Assembly: GCA_024138025.1 (NCBI GenBank)
Contig: JAMXBD010001372.1
Location: 186,001-250,000 of the forward strand
Direction of reading: 5' to 3'
Origin: Combretum micranthum
Taxonomy: Eukaryota; Streptophyta; Magnoliopsida; Myrtales; Combretaceae
DNA: 64,000 bases
Below the pieces are notes generated by a model. It was not told where the DNA came from and did not search any database. It saw nothing but the letters and a program-made list of their open reading frames with translations. Positions 11,467-24,147 of the stretch are shown piece after piece; the stretch's first letter is position 1, and each line of letters begins with the position of its first letter. The position numbers were made by a program, and so were the translations under genes.

Positions 11467-12496
11467 CAATACCCAAGCGATACTGGAAAGTGCCACAAAA
11501 GAGGGTATAATAGTAATTGTAATACCTTTTTTACCGTCAATATATTTTCTATGCATTCCATTACAACTTTACTCATGTCCTCCAATTATTATTGAAGTAA
11601 AATGAATGTTTCATGAAAGTTCCATCTCCTCCATTCACTGTTCCGTGACCCCTATTCTACTTCACGTCAATCACCCATTTTAGTACTAGTAAAAGGACAA
11701 TACAAGTAAGATTACACGAAGATACTAAGGTCTATTATTGACACCTGCTCTATATAGTACTAGTAAAATTTAATAATGCATAGAAAATGTCAAATAAAAG
11801 GCTTATTGCTGAGGACAAGGAGAAATATCTACAAATTTAATGAGACAAGGTAGGTAGGATAACTTCATATGAGTGTATATCCAATAAACAAGATCAATTG
11901 AATCCAAAAATCTAGAGTCTTAATCCTTCTCGACACCTTGCCAGTGTCTATCAATTTGTATATCGGACACTTGTTCGCAAAATTTATTACTAAGTTAGCG
12001 AAAAAAAAAGAAAAGGGTAATACGCTGTGGATCAGAAAATCATGAAGTAGATTAAATTTTCAAGAGCCGTTGGAAGATCCTGATCTTCCCTGATTCGCTC
12101 GTCCCACCAGATGTAAAGGTAAAAAGAAGCAATACTTACTTTCCCGACAATGGTGTTGGAGAAAAGACAGGAAAGCTCTCTACATGCTCGGTACAATGTT
12201 GCACTCCTTTGAAATCATTGTTATCATCAAATTGGGTTGTCTTTTAATGAGTGATCAGTCCAACCAAAAGTGGCCAATCTTTTTCATCTCATTGATTGAT
12301 GGATCATTATCACATTCACTTCAATTATTCGTGCCCCAACTTCTGGGTTTAAATTTTGAAAGCAAAATAAGGGTCTATCCCAAGAAATTCCTTGTATATG
12401 CATTAAAAATCTTTAAAGTTTGTTAAAAGGATTCTTCCATAAATCAGTTAACAGGGTGAAAAGGAAAATTTTTCTATCTTACCAAGATCATGATAT
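11467..12496. other. Intergenic; no gene recognised
   Basis: AT-rich sequence. The open frame at 12184-12426 (80 codons) has no recognisable domain and is not called. Confidence 0.4.
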
Positions 12497-12755
12497 GGGC
12501 CTGTTTATTTCATTTTTTTTATTGTTTTATATCATCTTATTTTTACTGTTTTTAAATAAATTTTTATCAAACAAAATATATAAATAATAAAAAGATACTT
12601 TTATTCATAAAAAGATCAAACAGATTAGGTCAAATAAGTTAAATAATCAGATTAAATACAAATAAGTTACATGAACAGATAAGATATAAATTAGTTATAA
12701 AAGCATATTAAACACAAATAAGATGTAGATAAAAATCAAATAATCCAAACACATT
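12497..12755. repeat. hAT-like MITE ('gggcctgttta...atccaaacaca')
   Basis: It begins 'gggcctgtttat' and ends 'aatccaaacacatta', imperfect inverted ends of the GGGTCTGTTTG type. Inside are 'gatcaaacagatta', 'agatgtagataaaaatc' and similar phrases shared with copies at about 14490-14705, 54627-54830 and 56785-57018. No ORF. Confidence 0.55.
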
Positions 12756-14489
12756 AGTACCACCGAATTATTTCTTAGTTCTCAAACAAATTATATATTT
12801 TCCAATAATATAAATATATGGAAAGTTGTAAAAGTTTGAATTTTTTTTTTAAACTTTTTTCCAATTAAAGTCGCAAACACTAGCAGCTTGAATTTTGAAT
12901 TCACTTCTTGGATCGGGGATGCTCTTTTAGCTTTTTTGTCACTTTACCTTTTTCAAGAGATTCATAGTGGGGGAAAAAAAGAAAAAGGAATAAACAAATA
13001 AATAAATTTGGAATCATTAGCCGTGGGATATTGGGAGATTTGGGGGCCAATGGCCATTGGCTATTGGCCTTTTTCACAATATGGGGTTTGTGTGTAAATA
13101 TCTTGCACTTCTTTTTTCCATCATGTCAAGACATGGGCCATGCCAGTACGATTAAATTGCCTTTTGCTCTCAGAGAATGATGGTTGCCTCTCTTGCTAGC
13201 TAACCGAGTACACACCATTACACCTAGCTAAAAAGTAAGAGAAATTTAAGGCACATGGAATGGGGAAACTAGCTTTTTAAATATGATGGATAAAACCATA
13301 GGAAAATGATTTAGGGGAAATATGGGATTTGGTACTTATACTTTGTATAAAAATTTAATTTGATTTATAAATTTTAAAAGATTTAATTTTATATCGGTTA
13401 ACTTTTATTATGATTATATTTACTATTTCACCAACACAGTTTACCCTTTACCTTAATGTAAAAGAAACAATTTTATATGATATTAAATTGACCCTTTTAA
13501 AATTTAGAAATTATATTAAATTTATACTCAATTATATATATATATATATTTTTTTTTTCTTTTGGTGAAAAAGTAGAAATTTCAAAAATAAGAAGGGCAG
13601 GTGGGTATCACTATAGCTGTAAGAAGTATTTCATTAAAATAATATCATGTAAAGCCATGAATCATGTACATTGGGAAAAATAATGTTTTGAAATTTTTTT
13701 CATCGAATATGTCACTTAAAATTTCCCCCACATAGCCCATTTTACACTTAAATGTTAGGCTTCAATGTTTGGTCGTGACAAATGCACGTATTCAATTGTC
13801 CTTCCGTAGAGAAGGGACAAAAATTAGTACCCTGTGGAACCTAACAGAAAAATATCTTTCGGTACAGTCTCCAACCTCATCCACGCAAGCCACCGTATAT
13901 AATTTGGTATAAGTTCGAATTGCCTTATTTTATTTATATTTTATCGATATTTATATATTATATATACATAATCAATTTAATATGTTTATAAGTAAAAATA
14001 TATATTTTTTAATAATATTTATTTTTTACAAACTCTCTATTTAAAAATAATATATCAAAGTTCTGAAAATGACAAACTAAACCGACCCTATCTAGTTTTT
14101 CACCCAGTGCAGCCTTAATCAAATGATTGGCTCTAGCATCACTAATAAGGTCTCAGCCAAATGTAAACCAATAATTAATAATCAAGTTAATGTTATTAAT
14201 GGATATTTCTAATTAGTTTAGCAAAATTGCATAACTAATATTAACTCCATATTTATCCATCTTCTAATGTAAAAGGTTTTTTGGCCAAGGAAAAAAAAAC
14301 ATATTATGTATGTTTTTAAAATTACTATGATTTCTCCTATGAGGATTTAATTTATTTCTGCCTCTTGAGTTATAACTTTCATGCACTTTTACAGCGTATA
14401 TCCTTTTTATTAAATAGTATTCAATGCTCTGGGCATTGGTGCCTCAAATATTAAATAGCAGTTCCAAAGTCATACTTATAATTATGTGT
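12756..14489. other. Intergenic; weak MITE-like stretch near 13320-13560
   Basis: No gene is seen. 13325-13530 has the 'ggtacttatactttgtataaaa...' wording of the foldback repeats, but only one arm is clear. The rest is AT-rich with (TA)n runs at 13535-13552. Confidence 0.35.
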
Positions 14490-14705
14490 GGTTTTTCGAA
14501 TTTTCATTATTTTAACATCATATTTTATTATTTTAAATAAAAATTCGTTAAGAAATAGATACCAATAAAAATCTAATAGTTTTACTTATAAATAGATCAA
14601 ACAGAGACGATGCAAATATGATATAGATATAATATCAATAAATTACAAATACATACATGATATAGATCTGATATGGATAAAAATCAGAAAATCCAAACTG
14701 ACCCA
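14490..14705. repeat. hAT-like MITE, degenerate copy
   Basis: It shares 'agatcaaacagag', 'gatatagat' repeats and the closing 'gataaaaatcagaaaatccaaactgaccc' with the copies at 12497 and 54627. The left end is poorly preserved. Confidence 0.45.
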
Positions 14706-15084
14706 GATTTAAAAACAAAGATTAAACCATTAGCAAGGACATTTATTTTTTTATTTATTAACTAGTAAATTCTTATAAAAATGAAAGCGTCCTTTATTCC
14801 GCGGAATTTAATATATATAAATAATAAGGTACGAACGTTAATGCAAAAGAAAAAATGAATTTAATCTTATTTTGGCTACAGTAATAGGTGGTCCAAGTTG
14901 GTCCCACACCCCATATCTATTAATAAATGGTGCATGATAACAATTAAATTATATGAAAGGCAATTATTTTAGAAAATGGTGATAGAGTCCAAAATCATTA
15001 ATTAAATCAATGGGGTCTAATAATTTCATATAAAAGTTTAACGAAAATTACAGAGTCTTGCATATTATTAAATGGGATTATGTT

Positions 15085-15378
15085 AGAAACGGTGTATGAA
15101 TTTTGATAAAACATGTAACTAAATACTTAAATTTTGAAATTAATCAATTCATAACATTTAAAATTGATCGATTTATCACCTAAAAAACTTGAAATTGATT
15201 AATTTTATACAAAAAAAAAAACTTAACGGAGGTATTATTGGTGTACACGAAAAGTTCTTTTATGAATTAAATTGATCAGTTTAAAAGGTTCAAGTATTAA
15301 ATTGATCAATTTTAAAATTTGATACCTAATTACATATTTTTATAAAAGATTAGGTACTATTTATGACATTAACCCTTA
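15085..15378. repeat. Foldback MITE-like repeat, family A
   Basis: Opens near 'ggtgtatgaattttgataaaaca' and closes 'ttaggtactatttatgacattaaccc'. Between are paired phrases 'aaattaatcaattcat' and 'aaattgatcaatttta' plus 'taacggaggtattattggtgtacacg', matching the copy at 1690-1980 in order. Confidence 0.55.
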
Positions 15379-15979
15379 TTAAATGGTTAAGATTTCTATC
15401 CAACCAACCATTAAAATACTGATAATATCAATTATTATATTATTCTGATAGTTAAATGATGGATGGTAAGAAGTTACCAAAGTTTAAACCTTGAAGAACT
15501 TTTTTTTCATGTCTCTTAATTTTTATCTTCTTTCAGTAATAAACCTCTCCATCCACTCCAAAACAAAAACACTAATGTTGAGGTGGCTGCATGACCACTA
15601 TATTGCCACCCCTCCTTCCCTTCTACCATCCACTATAAAAAATGTATAGATGCATCAAAACCGATTACTTTATTCGTAGATCTACCAGAATTAATATCAT
15701 ATTTGAGTGTTTTCTGCCATTCTCATCATCATTGATGTATTCATATCACATTTGCACCATTGCAAATCACATTTGCAGATCTTATTATTTTAAAGATTGT
15801 GGGAATCAAACTAATATTGAATTGTTAGTAGTAATAGAATAAGTGTTTTCTTTTCTTTTCTTCTTTCATTCCTTATGTGTTGTTTTTGTTTTTCTTTTTG
15901 TTCATATCCCTTATATGGGATTATCTTATCCTTTTAACAGATTTAGTTCACTTATCAATGTTGTGTGTTGCAGTACATA
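15379..15979. other. Intergenic flank of the Copia element; no gene recognised
   Basis: Short overlapping open frames (15642-15842, 15843-16031, 15877-16116) run into the LTR and have no domain. The stretch is T-rich. Confidence 0.4.
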
Positions 15980-16662
15980 TGTATATTTCAAAAGGAATAG
16001 TCCTACATATCTTAGATATATTTTGTTCTAATTTATTAACATCATTCTCTTTGTGGGCTTGTAAAGAGTTGGTGGAAAGGTATGGGCTCGCGCGCACAAA
16101 GCCTAGGCCTTGTTAGTATAAATTTGTGGATTTGCCCCCCCCTCCCCCTTTCTCTGCGTGTAGTCATATGTATTGGCATGGTCCAAAGGAATATTTTATT
16201 TTTCATGTATATTATTATTTACTTGAGCTTATCCAAATACAAGTCTTTTGACCATTTTAAATGTCAGTTACCTTAATATCTGGTTTTCTATCTCCACTGC
16301 TCCTATATTTCGACCACTTTCAAATTATCTTATCCATTTGTTGTTTTTTTTTATTTTTAAAATATATTTTAAACGATTCATTGCACATATCTCTTGGATT
16401 GTTTTTATCCATTTTAAGATTATTAATAAACATTTTTCCAAAATAATTATCGATAACACTCTCTACTTTACTTCTCTTCCTTTTACCAAAATGCTGGTTT
16501 TGATCATCTTTCTGTTTGGCTATTCCTGTTATCTAGATTGTTTAGATGGCTTATTAAATCCTAGGGGATTTTCCATTATTTCATCTGTGTTGGCAAATTA
16601 TCTTTAAAGACAGTGCCTAGCACGATTCAAGTTTTCCTTTTCATAGCCTAATATTTACAACA
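15980..16662 (+). repeat. 5' LTR of the plus-strand Copia element
   Basis: This ~683-bp block is repeated in direct orientation at 24458-25175. Shared landmarks, in order, are 'tgtatatttcaaaaggaata', 'ctttgtgggcttg', a TATA-like 'gttagtataaatt', 'acagtgcctagcacgattca' and the terminal 'aatatttacaaca'. In 16055-16129 versus its partner I count nine differences in 75 bp, all transitions, as expected after long methylation and deamination. The outer border is uncertain because upstream sequences differ and no target duplication is obvious. The open frames inside (16082-16607) are non-coding. Confidence 0.75.
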
Positions 16663-16681
16663 TTCTTAGGGATAATTACCC

Positions 16682-17548
16682 ATGGCCTCTTATCCTGCCC
16701 CTCTGGTCGTCGCTGTTACCACCACTACTATTCATGAGCTTGCTCCAAACGACACTATCCCTGTCCTACCAACTTCCATTCCAAGCCATTTTTAGATATA
16801 TCAAAGATCGAAATCTTCGATGAGACAATTTTAAAAGATGGCAGGAACATATATTCTCGGTTTTAGATATGCATGGTGTTGCATATGCTCTTACGGATGC
16901 AAAACCAGCGATACCACGTCCAAACAAATGGAGCTCTGGGTTCATGCAAATAAGGTATGTCACCACACTATCATTAGCAATTTATCTAATGAGTTGTTCG
17001 ATGTATACGGTTCTTACAAGGATGCAAAGGAGATTTGGACTCCATGGTTGCCAAATACACAGCTAAAGATGCAGGGAAACAGAAATTCATTATTGAAAAT
17101 ATTATAGATGGAGATGGTTGAGACAAAGATATTAAAATGCATATCAATGAGTATCACAAGTTAATAGAGGACCTCAAATCAGAAAGCATTTAATCTGCAG
17201 GAGGAGTTTGTTATTCGTTTGCTGATTGAGAAACTGCCTCAATCATGGAGTGGCTACAAACAACAGCTTAAGCACAAGCACAAGCAACTTTCGCTTGCTA
17301 ATCTTATCACCCACATCGTCATCAAAGACACCAACAGAAAGGAATCCCAAGCCACTAGAGAAAGAAAATTGCAAGCAAGGAGAATTTGGTGGATCACAAA
17401 CCACACAAGTTATACAAAAGGCACGAAAAGAAACCTGATTACAAGCCCAGAGCTAGTAATCTCACTTTTAAGAAGTGAGGCAATTGCTTCGTATGTGGCA
17501 AACCTGGCCATCATGCATCTCAGTGCAGGAAGAGGATGGAAGAAATGA
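16682..17548 (+). pseudogene. Copia gag (UBN2-type), frameshifted
   Basis: The presumed start is the ATG at 16682 (MASYPAPLVV), shortly after the 5' LTR. Recognisable gag pieces follow in different frames: a VLDMHGVAYALTDAKPA-like segment at about 16860-16920, FDVYGSYKDAKEIW near 16995-17040, and LIEKLPQSWSGYKQQLKHK from 17222. A CCHC zinc knuckle (C-x2-C-x4-H-x4-C, from CFVCGKPGHHASQC) lies at 17485-17526, just after an in-frame stop. The intact protein would coat retrotransposon RNA. Stops and frame changes show it cannot make a full capsid protein. Confidence 0.8.
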
Positions 17549-20500
17549 TAATCTGCTAAAGCAAAGGCAAATTTGGTTCAAGCAGATGATATTATTATTG
17601 CAGGTCATTTCTGTGAACATAGTACCAGTGTGAAAGAATGGGTCATAGATTCTGGTGCTATAGGCACATTTGTGTAAATAAAGATGCATTCGTGACCTAT
17701 ACAAAAGTTGATGAAGGAGAAGAATTATGCATCTTGATTCTCGAACTACCCAAGTTCTTAGGAAAGGAAAGGTTCTTCTCAAACACATCTGGCAAAGACT
17801 TTGGCTCTAAATGAGGTGCTACATGTTCTCAACATTAGAACCAATTTGATTTTAGTGACATTGTTGGGAAAAGTGGAGTGAAAGTGTCATTTGAGTCTGA
17901 CAAAGTTGTAATGACAAAAAATAATGTTTTTGTTAGCAAGGTTATTGTAGTCATGCTTTATTTGTACTTAATGTTTTTGAAGTTATGAATGGAAATTTTA
18001 CTTCTTCTACTTACTTGATTGATTCTTGTGATTTATGGCATGGTATATTAAGACATGTTAGTTTACCTTATATTAAGAAAATGCATTCAGTTGGGTTAAT
18101 TTCTAATATTGATTCTTCAAGTATGAGTAAATGTGAAATTTGTGCTTAATCTAAACAAACTAAGAAAACATGTGTATCTATCTTTAGAGAATTTGAATTA
18201 TTAAATTTAATTCACACTGATCTAGGTGATTTGAAGCAAACGATGACTAGAGGAGGTAAAAGATATTATGTAACTTTTATAGATGATTTTTCTAGATATA
18301 CTAAAGTCTACTTGCATAGAAATAAAAATGAGGCATTTGACATGTTTTTAATATACAAAGCAGAAGTAGAGAACCAATTAAATAACAAAATTAAAAGAAT
18401 TAAATCAGATCGAGGTGGTGAATATATTTTACTAAATGAATACTGTGAAAAAGAAGGAATAATTCATGAAATAACTCCACCTTATTCTTGGAATCTAATG
18501 GAGTAGCTGAAAGGAAAAATAGGATATTAAAAGAAATGACGAATTGTATGCTTATAAGTTCTAATGCACCTGAAAATCTTTGGGGTGAAGTTATATTACC
18601 GCATGTCACTTGCAGAATAGGATGCCTTATAAGAAAACAAGAAAAACACCTTATGAACTTTGGAAAGGTTATTCTCCTGATTTGAAATATTTGAAAGCAG
18701 GGGGATGTCTTGCTAAAGTTATGCTTCCTGATCCTAAGAAAAGAAAATTAGGTTCTAAAACTTCAGATTGCATGTTTATTGGCTATGCTGAACATAGTGT
18801 TGCATATAGGTTTCTTATATAAAAAGGCGATGTGTTGGATTGTAATGCAATTGTTGAGACAAAAAATGCAGAGTTTTTTGAACATGTTTTTCCTTTAAAA
18901 TCTAAAAGTATTCCAAATTTACCATCTTCTGAAAATGCTTCTGGAAATGAATATTTAAGAATAAGTAAAAGACAAAGGAAAGAATATTCTTTTGGAAATG
19001 ATTTTTATACTTATCTTGTTCAAAATGATCTGCTAACTTTCTTAGATGCAATTTCCTCATCTGATGCATCTTTTTGGAAAGAAGCCATTAAAGTTGAAAT
19101 TGATTCTATTTTATAAAATAAACATGGGAATCGGTAGATTTACCTCTTGGAGCTAAACCTATTGGCTGTAAATGGAATTTTAAAAGGACATTAAATCTTG
19201 ATGGTTCAGTTGATAAGTTTAAAGCTAGATTAGTTGCAAAAGGTTTTACTCAAAAGCAAAATGCATACTATTTTGATACTTTTGCCCCTGTAACTAGAAT
19301 TTCTTCTATTCGAGTTTTAATTGCTTGGTTTCAATTTATAAACTTGTTATTCATCAAATGGATGTAGAAATGGCCTTTTTAAATGGTAATTTAGAAGAAG
19401 AAGTTTATATGTGCAACCTGAAGGTGTGTTGTTCCAAGACAAGAAAAGAAAGTCTATAAACTTCTCAAGTCATTGTATGGTCTAAAACAAGCTCCTAAAC
19501 AATGGCATGAAAAATTTGACCAAGTTTTGTTAAAAGATGGTTTCTCTACTGTTGAAGTTGATAAATGTGTTTATACAAAACTTGTTGATAATGATTGTGT
19601 TATCATATGCCTATATGTAGATGATATGCTTATATTTGGTACTAGTCTTGATGTAGTGCATAAAACAAAGTCTTTTCTTGCTTCTAAATTTGATATTAAA
19701 AACATGGGTGAAGTAAGTGTTATTTTGGGTGTTAAAATCATAAGGAAGAATGATAGTATCATGCTATTGCAAGAACATTATGTTGAGAAACTTCTAAAGA
19801 AGTTCGGATACTTTGATGCCAATCCTATGAGTACCCCTTATGATGCTAATACTCAATTAAAGAAAAACAGAGGTGATACTATTGCTCAATCTGAATATGC
19901 ACAGATAATTGGAAGTCTGATGCATTTAATGAATTTTTCAAGACCTGACATAGCATATGTTGTGTGTAGATTGAACAGGTATACACATAATCCCGGTTAT
20001 GATCATTGAATTGCGTTAGTCGGACTAATAAAATATTTGAGAGGTACTATGAATTATGGTATTCTATATAGTGGATTTCCCGCTATATTAGAAGGATACA
20101 GTGATGCCAATTGGATCTCTGATTCAGATGAGACAACATCCACCAGTGGTTTTATATTCACCATTGGAGGTGGTGCAATTTCATGGAAATCAATCAAACA
20201 AACTATCATAGCTAAGTCTACTATAGAGTCAGAGTTTATTGCTCTAGAATTGGCTAGTAATCAGGCTTAGTGGTTAAGAAACTTCTTGGCAAATATTCCA
20301 TTAGGTTTAAAACCTACAACTTCTGTGTCTATACATTGTGATTGTTAGCAGCAATATCTATTGCCAAGAATAAGACCTTCAATGGAAGGAATAGACATAT
20401 TCGATTGAGACATGATGTAGTGAAGGAGTTGATAAAGATGGAATTATCTCAATAGATTATGTGAAGTCAAAAGTGAATTTGGCCAATCCTCTAACTAAAC

Positions 20501-20559
20501 CTTTGAGGAGAAAATTAATAAATGAAACATCGAGGGGTATGGGACTAAAGCCATGTTGA
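17549..20559 (+). pseudogene. Copia pol (protease, integrase, RT, RNase H), decayed
   Basis: Domains follow in Copia order. The protease active-site phrase WVIDSGA is near 17639-17660. A gag-pre-integrase segment (LWHGILRHVSLPY) is at about 18033-18075. The integrase core shows HTDLGD (near 18213-18230), KSDRGGEY (near 18403-18425) and AERKNR (18506-18524). Reverse transcriptase shows KARLVAKGFTQ (19221-19254), YGLKQAPKQW (19476-19505) and the catalytic CLYVDDML (19609-19632). RNase H follows with YSDANW (20098-20115) and AKSTIESEF (20212-20238). The tail ANPLTKPLRRK ends near 20559. Stops or frameshifts interrupt every domain, so it is non-autonomous. A solo LTR interrupts the element 76 bp after the pol end. 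Confidence 0.9.
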
Positions 20560-21038
20560 AGTATCAATAATGATGGTAACCCAACCTATGTGATTGGGGA
20601 TCTTATGAAATAGGTTCATATGGGTAATAACAAGTTATAGACACCCAATTTTTGCTCAATCTAAGGCTCAAATTTGTGATAAAAATTAGTATTAGGTCAA
20701 ACTCACAAAAAATAGTAAAAAATAGAAAAAATCAAAAAATAGCACAAAAAAGCAAAAATAGCAAAAATAAGAAGTAGTAAGGTAAATAAAAAATATGAGA
20801 GAAAAAAGACATGGTGAAAAAAAAAACAGTGTGTCTTGTCCAAAATTAACAAGAAAAAAAAAAGAAAAAATACAGTATTATTAAAAAATTATTTGAGCTT
20901 GATATAATACATATTTTTGTTATAAATTATTTTTAAAGATAATTAAACAATTTTTCAAAATTATTTTGTTTAATTAAATGGATTCTTAATGAGCCTTAAA
21001 TATTTTTTTCTGGTGAACCTAATCAGGCACAGGCCAAA

Positions 21039-21102
21039 TGGCCTAAAGGTTAGAACCATTGACCCAACCACTAAACCAAGCCATAAGACCTGAGTTCGAA
21101 CC
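21039..21102 (+). repeat. tRNA-like pol III promoter boxes, possible SINE
   Basis: An A-box-like TGGCCTAAAGG (21039-21049) and a B-box-like AGTTCGAACC (21093-21102) lie about 45-50 bp apart, followed by T-rich sequence. I did not find this segment in the shorter LTR of the same family. It may be a tRNA-derived SINE inserted in the LTR, or an ancestral LTR feature lost from the other copy. The flanks do not fold into a recognisable functional tRNA. Confidence 0.35.
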
Positions 21103-22728
21103 ATGGTAAAGGCAAATTTTTGCCTTTTTCTCCTTCATTTTTTTTTTTTTGCTTCGAACAAGCTCAACCTTATCACTTTGGATCATTGTTTGACCGGCCA
21201 AACTTCATTAATTTTTGAAACTAATGATAGGAATGGATAGAAGGCATGGAACACTACAATTTTTGTGTTCAACACGAGTCAAAATTCATCCTCGAAGGCC
21301 ATCAACATCAAGCTTGAAAATTGGGGAAAATCATGTTCTTCGTGAAGCTTCAAAGCTTCATTAATGGCTGTCGTGTGAATTTGGATAAATTAAGCCTATT
21401 CAAAGCATCCAATTGAGAGATATGAAGGAATATTCGATGATTACTCATCGAATTTGATCGGATAAACACGAATTGCACACGAATTTGATAATTAAACCAA
21501 CTCGTGTTTTTTCGAATTCCATTAATTGTGCTTCGAAACTCTAATTCAATCCTCACACAATAAATAGAGGATCATTCTGCAGCAAAGGCACAAGGGAATT
21601 ACACAAGAAATCACTCACAAGTAGTTCAATTTGAAAAATTCGAAAGTTAGGGTTTAGAGTGAGAAAGTTGAAATTCGAAGCAATTGATGAAGTTCTGGGC
21701 AAATTGAAGTATATAGGAACTGTTTAGGAAGTGTTTTTGATGTTCTAGTGTGCTTGAATTGATTCGAATTTGCCAAAATTTTAATTTGTGTTTTTTGAAT
21801 TTTTGCCGCTGACGACCACCGGAGATCCGCCGCTTGTGGTGGTTCTGGGAGTGAACCACCACCCTAGGGAAGCTCCCCACCACCGTCCAAGGCCGTCCGA
21901 CAAACTCAGGAGGCTCGAAAACCGCTGCAGGAGGCCGCGCCGTCATCGCGTGAATAGTGTCGTCTTCCTCGCCCGACTGTGACCCGAGTCCGACCCGATC
22001 CGACTCGAAAACGGACTCCAAGTCCAGAGTTCGACCCGCTCCAGATCCTACGGTCCAGATTCGATCGTCCAGATCAGACGGCCCAGATTTGATCAAGCTG
22101 ATCAACGCTTCAGATCAAGTCAAATCTGATCAAACGTCCCAGATTCAGTCAGCGCATCGGACAGCCAAGATTTGATCCGAGAAGATCCAATGGCTTAGGT
22201 GAGTTTGCATTATTTTATATTTATTATATAATTAATTACGGAAAATAGAAAAAAATAGAAAAAATGCAATAAAAATTCAAAAAAAATTCAAAAAAATTCG
22301 GAAAAATCCAGAAAAATTAGAATAATTATTTTTAGTGTAAATTTACTTGTTTTAGCAATTTTTGAATATTTTGTGAATATGTATTGTAGATAGATTGATT
22401 TAGAAATGAATATTTGATGCATGAGATATATTTTAGTGTGTTATACTTGCAATATAATCTTGATATGATGTATTTTGAATATGTTTTGAATGTATGTGAT
22501 GATAATTGAATTTTGAAAAAATAAAATAATAAATAAAAATGACAATAATTGAAAAATGAGTTTTCTAAAACAAAATTGTTTTACATAATAAAGGATTGAA
22601 TTCTTTTTAGGAAAAAAAAATTTTCAAAAAAATACTTTAGTGTTTTTTTTAAGAAAATGAATGATGAATGAAATGAATGAAAATGAAAGAATTATTGTTG
22701 AAATAAATTTTTTGAGAATCAAATCAAA

Positions 22729-23340
22729 AGTTTTCATCAAATTATTTTCATAAATTAGCTATGAAAATAATCAATAGTTTCATCAAATTTTTTCATAAAT
22801 TTGCTATGAAAATAATCAAAGTTTTCATCAAATTATTTTCATAAATTGTCTATGAAATCAGTTTTCATCAAATTATTTTGATAAATTGTCTATGAAAGTA
22901 ATCAAAGTTTTCATCAAATTATTTTCATAAATTGTCTATGAAAGTAAAAAAAGTTTTCATCAAATTATTTTGATAAATTGTCTATGAAAGTAATCAAAGT
23001 TTTCATCAAATTATTTTCATAAATTGTCTATGAAAATAATCAAAGTTTTCCATCAAATATTTTCATAAAGTCTATGAAAATAATCCAAGTTTTTCATCAA
23101 ATTATTTTCATAAATTTGCTATGAAAATAATCAAAGTTTTTCATCAAATTTTTTCATAAATTGTTATGAAAATAATCCAAGTTTTTAATCAAATTATTTT
23201 CATAAATTTGCTATGAAAATAATAATCAAAATTTTCATCAAAATTTTTTTCATAAATTATCTATGAAAATAATAAAGTTTTCATCAGATTATTTTCATAA
23301 ATTTGCTATGAAAATAATTAAAGTTTTCACCAAAAATATT
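22729..23340 (+). repeat. Tandem array of ~14 hairpin-forming 42-47 bp units
   Basis: About 14 head-to-tail units of the form 'gttttcatcaaattatttt' + 'cataaattgtctatgaaaat' + 'aatcaaa' follow each other with small indels and substitutions. Each contains a near-perfect inverted repeat, 'attattttcata' paired with 'tatgaaaataat' around a 7-8 base loop, so the whole array could extrude or transcribe as a row of stem-loops. It lies inside the 20636-24142 solo LTR and explains part of its extra length over the 1839-bp copy. Confidence 0.9.
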
Positions 23341-24147
23341 TTCATATAGCATTCAATTAGCTATGAAAATATTCATTTAAGTTTAATCAAAATTGATTTT
23401 CATGTAGCATTAAATTAGCCATGAATTATCATTTTTATGATTAAAAAAATGATTTTGGACTTAGAAAATTACATTTTCATGAAATGAAAATTAATTGATT
23501 AGATCATAGGATCATCAAAATGGTTTTCATAAAAATTCAAAAATTTAATGAATTTAAAGTGAAGATAGTTCAAAAAATTAAAACTGATAAACAAACTAAA
23601 GTTCTTTATAAAAGAACTACGTTTTGTCTGATCTCGATTAGCGAGTACGTAGGTACCTACGGGACGACAATAAAAAATGAGAAAATATTTTTTGTTTATC
23701 ACTTTGATTATTTCTATGAAATTTTTGAGCAATAAAAAATATAAAAAGAAAACAAAAAAAATGTGACTTGTAAATGTTGTTATGTAATATATTATTTGAG
23801 TTTTTGAGCATAGAAAGGATAAATTATAAATTTGAAATTCCAAAAGTGGTAACCAATTTGGTTTTAATAGGTTAGCCCCCGAATCCATGATATCTGGTTT
23901 TTTTTAAAAGTTTGATTTTTAAAATCAAATTTTTTCGCATACTGGTAGCTAAGTTAGGATCAACCGACCCATTGATCCTAGCTTTATTTTTTCCCAATTT
24001 ATATCGGGTGGCGACTCTAAATCATTTTCAAAAATGAAAATTTCTTTTAACCTTAATCGAGGATTCATGTTAAATGGGTTCGGGTTTAATGTGAATCGGG
24101 TTAGGAGAAATGAACCAGATAGTGGAAAAATCAGGCTCGACACAAGT

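Larger units (their letters stand above)
20636..24142 (+). mobile_element. 3.5-kb solo LTR inserted in the Copia element, TSD CAAGT
   Basis: The insert starts 'tatagacacccaattttt' (TG mutated to TA) and ends '...ggctcgaca'. It is flanked by a perfect 5-bp target duplication, CAAGT at 20631-20635 and 24143-24147; removing it rejoins '...gggtaataacaagtcactgattg' of the Copia element. Its ends match, in opposite orientation, those of 32529-34367, and both share a 'gaactacg...gtacgtag' block and 'gtggcgactct' near the 3' end. No gag or pol is present, so it is a solo LTR left by recombination. A TATA-like 'caataaatagagg' (21559-21571), a splice-donor-like AGGTGAGT (22197-22204) and a tandem array (22729-23340) lie inside. 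Open frames at 21647-22175 are spurious or LTR leader. Confidence 0.9.

Noticed and set aside
16248..16607. 119-codon plus-strand ORF
   Set aside because: It lies wholly inside the Copia 5' LTR; the homologous stretch of the 3' LTR has indels that break the frame.
21647..22175. Overlapping ORFs on both strands (152 and 72 codons), less AT-rich
   Set aside because: They lie in the leader of the solo LTR, both strands are open only because of base composition, and no domain is seen.
22729..23340. Repeat array resembling a CRISPR locus
   Set aside because: Units are contiguous with no unique spacers, the setting is a plant LTR, and no cas genes are present.
23499..23888. 129-codon minus-strand ORF
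   Set aside because: Antisense to the 3' part of the solo LTR; Phe/Leu/Ile-rich translation of AT-rich DNA.
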